6,155 nucleotides of DNA, from NCBI GenBank assembly GCA_964360145.1, contig CAYHWW010000191.1, forward strand, positions 1 to 6,155, read 5' to 3'. The notes beneath the pieces were generated by a model that saw only the letters and a program-made list of their open reading frames with translations, did no database searches and was not told where the DNA came from. This DNA is from CAYHWW01 sp964360145 (lineage in GTDB: Bacteria; Bdellovibrionota; UBA1018; CAYHWW01). This document shows, piece by piece, positions 1 through 4,117 of this stretch. Each line of letters starts with the position of its first letter. Position 1 is the first letter of the stretch. The translations under genes were made by a program, and so were the position numbers.

Positions 1-63
1 GGCCAAGGCAGCCTGGTCATAGAATTCAGCAACGGTCGGGCTCGTCGCGTTTCAGGGCAGTGA
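1..63 (+). CDS. Possible C-terminal tail of an upstream gene (partial)
   Basis: Frame 1 is open from the window edge to a TGA at 61-63 and reads GQGSLVIEFSNGRARRVSGQ. The alternating hydrophobic and polar residues (SLVIEF) followed by a basic stretch look like a final beta strand and tail of a real protein. Only 20 codons are visible, so neither family nor function can be named. If real, it would be co-directional with the secreted protein gene that starts at 144. A chance open frame of this length is also quite possible. Confidence 0.35.
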   Translation, partial: GQGSLVIEFSNGRARRVSGQ

Positions 64-143
64 GTTCCTCTTATTGGGCATCCCGGAACTTGAAGTAGTA
101 ACTATTTTGTCCGGACCAAGTGGCTGTGCTAAATCCCGCCCCC

Positions 144-1253
144 ATGAAGCACCTCTTCGCCCTCACTTTTTGCCTTGTCCTATCCACGCAGGCCCTCGCT
201 GACATGCCCCTCCGGGCCTGCGTCGAGGCCCTCGGTCGGCGCATTGCGGTTGAAACGACTTGGCCCCCCCACGCGCTGGTTGGCAGCGGCGATGGGGAAT
301 GGATCCGCACCCCACTGGTCAACACGTTGGATACGGGTGGTAATGCAGCTCACATCGACGTTTACAACGCCGCTGACGGCACACGATTCAGGGCCCGCTA
401 TGGAAGCCGGAACCAAATCCATATTGCCCCATCGTTGTTTCAAATTCAGTCAGGCGAAGACCCCCGCGAGGTGCCCCTCGCCAACGAGTCCGAGCTTGGC
501 CAGAGGATCCTCACATTCCTCAACTCCAAAGGAGTCGCAGTCGCCCGCACCCCCTCCCCCCTCCTTCAGCTCGGAGTGAGTGAGGAAGTAGTGGCCCGCA
601 TCGAAGCCCAAATGGGAGAGAAAAACCGCCTTGAATTCAACAAAGAGGCCTGGCATGTCGGCGGGGCATTCATCCTCACTCGCCAGCTTTATGAAGGACA
701 TAGGATCGTCTTTGACGCCAACACGGGGGATCTCGTTTACCACTTGGTGCCCGAGGAGGAGGGAGGTCTGCAACGCAATATGGGGCTTTACCGCGTCTCC
801 GCCGACGGGCAACGGACTCTGACAGGGGACGACGAGGCCTATTATTGGAATGCCGAGAGCAATCGGATCCTCTCCCGCAGGCTGGATCCCAAAGATCCCC
901 TCCTCGCCATCAAGCTCAAGGCCGAGGTCATCGGCCGCCGGGACGGGATCCGCCTTGATCACCTCTTTTACAGCGCTAAGGCCGACGTGATCTTCGCCTT
1001 TGATGGGGAAGATTCCTCCTTCACCCGGCGCTATTTCGTCTTCGACATCACCTCAGAAGAAAAGCGTTATGAGATCACTGACGGGGGCCGGGCGGGCCAC
1101 ACGTTCTTCGCCGTGGGGGCAGACGGCGCTCTCACCGAGATTGCTGAGGGAGCGTTGAAGAACCAGTACCCGGATCTCTACGCACTCCAGTACGAACTGG
1201 GAGGGCCTCCGCGTCGCGAGTCCCGTCTCTTCGAGGAAGGCCGCATCCGCTGA
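144..1253 (+). CDS. Secreted protein of unknown function (369 aa)
   Basis: I do not recognise this protein. I chose the ATG at 144 because it gives a clean Sec signal peptide: a K-H N-terminus, a hydrophobic core (LFALTFCLVLST) and a likely signal peptidase I site after QALA (residue 19). The in-frame GTG at 120 would bury that signal behind eight residues. No convincing Shine-Dalgarno sequence precedes either start. The mature part is about 350 residues, soluble, without membrane segments, with a single cysteine (C26). It is mixed alpha/beta: a charged helical stretch lies near residues 145-165 (EEVVARIEAQMGEKNRLEF), and the C-terminal half has several strand-like runs such as ADVIFAFDGED and RRYFVFDITSEEKRYEI (residues 280-311). 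No catalytic motif, lipobox or anchor is visible. It probably acts in the periplasm or is exported further. The next genes, also secreted, start 94 bp downstream on the same strand. Confidence 0.8.
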   Translation: MKHLFALTFCLVLSTQALADMPLRACVEALGRRIAVETTWPPHALVGSGDGEWIRTPLVNTLDTGGNAAHIDVYNAADGTRFRARYGSRNQIHIAPSLFQIQSGEDPREVPLANESELGQRILTFLNSKGVAVARTPSPLLQLGVSEEVVARIEAQMGEKNRLEFNKEAWHVGGAFILTRQLYEGHRIVFDANTGDLVYHLVPEEEGGLQRNMGLYRVSADGQRTLTGDDEAYYWNAESNRILSRRLDPKDPLLAIKLKAEVIGRRDGIRLDHLFYSAKADVIFAFDGEDSSFTRRYFVFDITSEEKRYEITDGGRAGHTFFAVGADGALTEIAEGALKNQYPDLYALQYELGGPPRRESRLFEEGRIR

Positions 1254-1298
1254 ACTAGTCACAGCCCCGATTGGGCCTTTACGGCCTCCACCAGGCGG

Positions 1299-1325
1299 TT
1301 GACCTTCTGTGTTGACCACTATAAG
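1299..1325 (+). promoter_or_regulatory. Candidate sigma-70-like promoter for the DUF1566-like gene pair
   Basis: TTGACC at 1299-1304 resembles a -35 box (5 of 6 to TTGACA) and TATAAG at 1320-1325 a -10 box (5 of 6 to TATAAT). The spacer is only 15 nt, shorter than the preferred 17. The heptamer GTTGACC is repeated at 1298-1304 and 1311-1317, which could also be a regulator half-site. Transcription starting near 1332 would leave a leader of about 16 nt before the ATG at 1348. Confidence 0.3.
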
Positions 1326-1347
1326 CAGACCGTGGGGTGCGGTGAGT

Positions 1348-1902
1348 ATGAAAATCAATGGGACTCTTAGCTTTCTGTTCATGGTGATTTTGACTGCGAA
1401 TGCTGGTGCTGATGAAACGCGCACTAGTCGCGGAGCGGATGGGCAAGAGCACATCTTTACCCGAGACACGAGCGTGCCCGCCCTAGGCGAAGCCTGGCGC
1501 GATGAGAGCGGCGTGATTTGGGGCGATCTCGTCGTGCACCGCACGAGCGTAGTCCCCGAACGGTCGATTCGCGTTACTCTTCATTCAGTAGCCGCAGCAT
1601 ACTGCGATCGCATCGGGGCTCAGCTCCCCAGCCGCACAGATTTTGAGCGCCTCAGCGAGTACTTGGGCGCCACCGCTGCCTCAGATCGTGAGGGCTACAC
1701 CCCCCAGATCCTTCCCAACCTCGACCGCTATTATTGGGCTTCCTGGGTTCACCCCGACGGCTATTCGGATAGCCCGTTCTACTTCGATGGGCGCACGGGC
1801 ATCATCTACAACGACCCTAAAGAGTACGTAGAATATTTTTCAACACGTTGCGTGGCGCGGCGCCCACTGATTTTGGATCTGCCTGGAGGCACGAGCATAT
1901 GA
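1348..1902 (+). CDS. Secreted single-domain DUF1566-like (Lcl C-terminal-like) protein
   Basis: This 184-aa protein has a Sec signal peptide (MKINGTLSFLFMVILTANAGA, cut near residue 21) and one domain that I assign to the DUF1566/Lcl_C type, a C-type-lectin-like fold. What is seen: a W-R-D-E-S-G-x-x-W-G-D opening (residues 50-60), an A-A-A-Y-C helix with C86, LPSRTDFERL (93-102) in place of the family's RLPT-x-x-E-L, a YYW core (128-130), YFDGRTG (145-151) and a terminal TRCV with C168. C86 and C168 are the only cysteines and probably form the family's disulfide. Such domains are generally extracellular and binding rather than enzymatic; Legionella Lcl is an adhesin. The ATG at 1348 is preferred over the in-frame GTG at 1309 because it starts the signal peptide and has a weak purine-rich GGGGTG upstream. 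The stop overlaps the start of the next gene. The ligand cannot be predicted. Confidence 0.82.
   Translation: MKINGTLSFLFMVILTANAGADETRTSRGADGQEHIFTRDTSVPALGEAWRDESGVIWGDLVVHRTSVVPERSIRVTLHSVAAAYCDRIGAQLPSRTDFERLSEYLGATAASDREGYTPQILPNLDRYYWASWVHPDGYSDSPFYFDGRTGIIYNDPKEYVEYFSTRCVARRPLILDLPGGTSI
1417..1527 (+). repeat. DUF1566-like opening block, copy 1
   Basis: This copy encodes 37 residues (TRTSRGADGQ through the W-G-D at residues 58-60 of the 184-aa protein). It matches each of the two copies in the next gene at 30 of 37 positions by my count. The nucleotides of the core GCCTGGCGCGA-GAGAGCGG are nearly identical in all three. Confidence 0.9.
1885..1902 (+). promoter_or_regulatory. Ribosome binding site and ATGA stop/start overlap
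   Basis: GGAGG at 1885-1889 lies 9 nt before the ATG at 1899-1901, and the upstream gene's TGA is at 1900-1902, giving an ATGA overlap. This is the best Shine-Dalgarno in the window. It fixes the start of the two-domain gene at 1899 rather than at the in-frame codon at 1848, and it implies translational coupling of the pair. Confidence 0.7.
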
Positions 1903-3209
1903 AGACCAAGGGAGTGCTAAGCTTTTTATTTACGGTGATTTTTACAGCGAGCGCCTTCGCCGACGATCAAACTCGCATAAGCCATGGAGCCGACGGCCAG
2001 GAGCACGTTTTCACCCGCGATACGAGCAATCCCGCCCTGGGCGATGCCTGGCGCGATGAGAGCGGCATGGTTTGGGGTGATATCATAAGGAACACAGATC
2101 ACTATCGTTCAGTGCTCGAACTCAACCAATCCGATGCAGCAACCCATTGTGAAAATATCGGCGCTCAGCTCCCTAGCCGCGAGGATTTTGCGCGCCTCCG
2201 TGGCTATATGGGTACGACGACTTTTTCCTCAAACCATCTTGGTTCTGGCTACACCCCACAGGTGTTGCCCAACCATTATCGCTCAGCTAACTACAGTTAT
2301 TTTTTTTGGACTAAGGCGCAGCACCCCTACTACACCCGTAATAACTACGCGTTCGATGGACTCACGGGGAACCTCCCTATTTTCAGCCGCACCTTTCGCC
2401 GCGCTGTGCGCTGTGTGATCTCGCCAAACGCACTACCACCCGTCACTGCGCCCGTCGTAAGCCCCATCGTGCCGAGGGGCAACACACGTACGAGTCACGG
2501 GGCTGACGGCCTAGATCACGTCTTCACTCGCGACACCAGTGTTTCTGCCCTAGGCGATGCCTGGCGCGACGAGAGCGGTTTAATCTGGGGCGATGCAGTG
2601 AGAAACAGCATTAACCGAGATCAGTTTAGGTCGATTCGTGAAATGGTTCATAGCTCTGAATTCTTAAGGGCATCGCGCATACCTATTCCTGCAGATCAAT
2701 GGAACGGGGAAATGGGCGCGGTAGAATACTGCGCTTCACTTAATGTCGGTGGTGTCACTGGTGTGAGACTTCCTGCTCGTGAAGATTTTGAACGCTTAAG
2801 CCGGTACATGGGCGCAACAGGAACGAGCACAAGTGGATACGTTCCGCAGGCAATTCCTAATCTCTACTCAAGGGTTTATGTGGGAGATAATGACTGCCCA
2901 GGTAGCAGCCGCGGCGCCGCCGCCTGCAATCCGACCTATGCAGAGACCGCGGTTTCTTTTTGGTCAGGCGAAGCCTCTTTTACGGTGGGCCGAGAATCAT
3001 TCACCTTCATCTATGACGGACTCGTCGGTGCCATGGGGCACATAATGAGTTTAGGTGACAACAGGCCCGCCACTGACCATGACCGCTACTGCGCTGGACG
3101 AGGATATTGGTATTCCAGACCAGAGGGATGCCCTAATACGGTTCCCGCCTACTACATCCTTGTCGGCCGCAGTGCAGTACGGTGCGTAGCGCCGCCTCAG
3201 CAGCATTAA
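1899..3209 (+). CDS. Secreted protein with two tandem DUF1566-like domains
   Basis: This 436-aa protein starts with a signal peptide (MKTKGVLSFLFTVIFTASAFA, cut near residue 21) that is clearly related to that of the preceding gene. Domain 1 spans residues 25-173: opening block 25-61, AATHC with C84, LPSREDFARL 91-100, YFFWT 134-138, FDGLTG 152-157 and RCV 171-173. A proline-rich linker follows (175-194, with PP, VTAP, VVSP, VPRG). Domain 2 spans 196-430: opening block 196-232, VEYC with C278, LPAREDFERL 291-300, SFWS 353-356, YDGLVG 372-377 and RCV 428-430. Domain 2 is about 80 residues longer, with one insertion after the block and another before the end; C333, C343, C398 and C411 lie in the second insertion and could form two extra disulfides. 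By family analogy it is a secreted or surface binding protein; its ligand is unknown. It is the second gene of an overlapping pair and ends 34 bp from a convergent lipoprotein gene. Confidence 0.83.
   Translation: MKTKGVLSFLFTVIFTASAFADDQTRISHGADGQEHVFTRDTSNPALGDAWRDESGMVWGDIIRNTDHYRSVLELNQSDAATHCENIGAQLPSREDFARLRGYMGTTTFSSNHLGSGYTPQVLPNHYRSANYSYFFWTKAQHPYYTRNNYAFDGLTGNLPIFSRTFRRAVRCVISPNALPPVTAPVVSPIVPRGNTRTSHGADGLDHVFTRDTSVSALGDAWRDESGLIWGDAVRNSINRDQFRSIREMVHSSEFLRASRIPIPADQWNGEMGAVEYCASLNVGGVTGVRLPAREDFERLSRYMGATGTSTSGYVPQAIPNLYSRVYVGDNDCPGSSRGAAACNPTYAETAVSFWSGEASFTVGRESFTFIYDGLVGAMGHIMSLGDNRPATDHDRYCAGRGYWYSRPEGCPNTVPAYYILVGRSAVRCVAPPQQH
1971..2081 (+). repeat. DUF1566-like opening block, copy 2
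   Basis: This copy encodes residues 25-61 of the two-domain protein (TRISHGADGQ through W-G-D). It differs from copy 1 at 7 of 37 residues, mostly conservative changes such as E/D and I/V. Confidence 0.9.
2484..2594 (+). repeat. DUF1566-like opening block, copy 3
   Basis: This copy encodes residues 196-232 of the two-domain protein (TRTSHGADGL through W-G-D). It differs from copies 1 and 2 at 7 of 37 residues each, so all three are equally distant by protein identity. The reading frame is kept in every copy. Confidence 0.9.
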
Positions 3210-3226
3210 GGCAGACATGATCTCTG

Positions 3227-3269
3227 AAAAAAAACGTTGCAGCCTAAAGCTTCACGCCAGTGTAGCTGC
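3227..3269 (-). terminator. Weak candidate terminator for the lipoprotein gene
   Basis: Read on the minus strand, GCAGC (3269-3265) and GCTGC (3243-3239) can pair as a 5-bp stem around a 21-nt loop that contains the stop codon. Four bases later comes a run of eight T (3234-3227). The T run in the right place supports a terminator, but the stem is short and the loop long. The same 34-bp gap separates the two convergent genes, and I see no comparable signal for the plus strand. Confidence 0.25.
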
Positions 3270-4035
3270 CGTCAGCATCTTCTAAAGTCAAATCGCCGTT
3301 GGGTTCCACCGCGTAGTGGAGGAAAAAGATATTACCCAATGATGTTTCAGGGAAAACAGCGAAGAATTCCAAGGTCAGCGAGCCATCCACGTCGGGGCGC
3401 ACGATGGCGTCCAGCAAAACTGGATCGTTGTTCTCGTCGCGCATCTGGGCCACGGCGTAGCCGCTCTCACTGATGACGATGAAGTCCAGGCTCCCCGCAC
3501 CATCGAATTTCCAGACCCCCTGGGGGGCAGCGACCGCTATGCCCGGATCAGCGTAGAGGTAGCGCGTGCCCGTGGAGCTGCTGCCATAGGTCAGCGTCGC
3601 GCCCTGTACTTTGGGGTTGGAGAGCTGGAGGGTCTTGCCCATGAAGCTCGCCGTGGGGTCGGTGCCTTGAGACAGCGCCATGAGGAGAGCGGGCAGTTTA
3701 TTATCGTAGGCTGCGATGCCCGTGAGATCCACGGCGGTGTCGTCAGAGAACAAACCCACGTACTGGAAGCGGGAGGTGGTGGTGGCGTTGAAGGTAAAGC
3801 GCGTGAGGGAGGCCGCGGTAGGCGTATTGGTCGTGGAGCTCGCCACGTCGATGTAGGACCATGAACCGCGGTAGGCGCTGGGCACTTCTTCGAGGGATCC
3901 CGCGCTGGTGGAGGAAGCAGGTTTGGGCACCGCTTTACCGAAGAATTCGCAGCCCGAGGCTAGCATGGTGAAGCTGAGGAGGCCCGCCACAAGAATTGGA
4001 GAATAACTTCTACGGAGGATATGCGTTGGGGTCAT
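3244..4035 (-). CDS. Putative outer-membrane lipoprotein (263 aa), unknown function
   Basis: The N-terminus carries basic residues (RRS, 8-10), a hydrophobic core (PILVAGLLSFTML) and the lipobox LASGC, so signal peptidase II would lipidate C29. Residue +2 is Glu, not Asp, which by the E. coli Lol rule favours the outer membrane. A Ser/Ala/Pro-rich tether follows (residues 35-55). The rest is predicted beta-rich: YRGSWSYIDV (55-64), LTRFTFNATTT (78-88), SRFQYVGLF (88-96), GVWKFDGAGSLDFIVIS (173-189), SLTLEFFAVF (219-228). The two G-x-W elements faintly recall lipocalin-like or other small beta-barrel lipoproteins, but no family can be named. C29 is the only cysteine. The ATG at 4035 is preceded by GAAGGG two bases away, a poorly spaced ribosome site. 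It lies 78 bp downstream of the Clp-like ATPase gene on the same strand. No promoter is evident in that gap, so co-transcription is likely. Confidence 0.82.
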   Translation of the reverse strand: MTPTHILRRSYSPILVAGLLSFTMLASGCEFFGKAVPKPASSTSAGSLEEVPSAYRGSWSYIDVASSTTNTPTAASLTRFTFNATTTSRFQYVGLFSDDTAVDLTGIAAYDNKLPALLMALSQGTDPTASFMGKTLQLSNPKVQGATLTYGSSSTGTRYLYADPGIAVAAPQGVWKFDGAGSLDFIVISESGYAVAQMRDENNDPVLLDAIVRPDVDGSLTLEFFAVFPETSLGNIFFLHYAVEPNGDLTLEDADGSYTGVKL

Positions 4036-4087
4036 ATCCCTTCATCGACGGTGGGGGGCTTAGTCTTGAGGGATGGGCAGAATCTGA

Positions 4088-4117
4088 CTAGTGCGCAGCA
4101 CTAGTGCTGCGCACTAG
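4088..4117. repeat. Perfect 30-bp palindrome between ATPase and lipoprotein genes
   Basis: The half CTAGTGCGCAGCACT is followed at once by its exact reverse complement, with the centre between 4102 and 4103 inside ACTAGT. As RNA it would form a 13-bp GC-rich stem with a CUAG loop. The right end overlaps the ATPase stop codon (TAG, 4116-4114 on the minus strand). Neither side has a T run, so it is not a classic intrinsic terminator. It may be a dyad operator, a processing or mRNA-stabilising hairpin, or an attenuator before the lipoprotein gene. Confidence 0.95.

Noticed and set aside
64..89. GTTCC...GGAAC inverted repeat after the possible upstream gene tail
   Set aside because: The outer stem is 5 bp, the inner GGG-CAT-CCC stem is offset by a 7-nt bulge, and there is no T run directly after it, so a terminator call is not supported.
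74..143. Promoter for the first secreted protein gene
   Set aside because: TTGGGC, TTGAAG and TAACTAT are present, but no pair has acceptable spacing and quality. I cannot support a specific site.
450..962. 170-codon open frame on the minus strand within gene 1
   Set aside because: It is antisense to the secreted protein gene, which has a clear signal peptide. The minus-strand product has no recognisable feature.
1264..1296. Small stems GCCC-GGGC, GGCC-GGCC and GCCT-AGGC after gene 1
   Set aside because: All are 4-bp, mutually overlapping and without a T run; they are expected by chance in G+C-rich DNA.
1417..2594. The three repeated blocks as a CRISPR or mobile-element repeat
   Set aside because: They are in-frame coding repeats of unequal spacing, conserved as protein, with no spacers, terminal inverted repeats or transposase.
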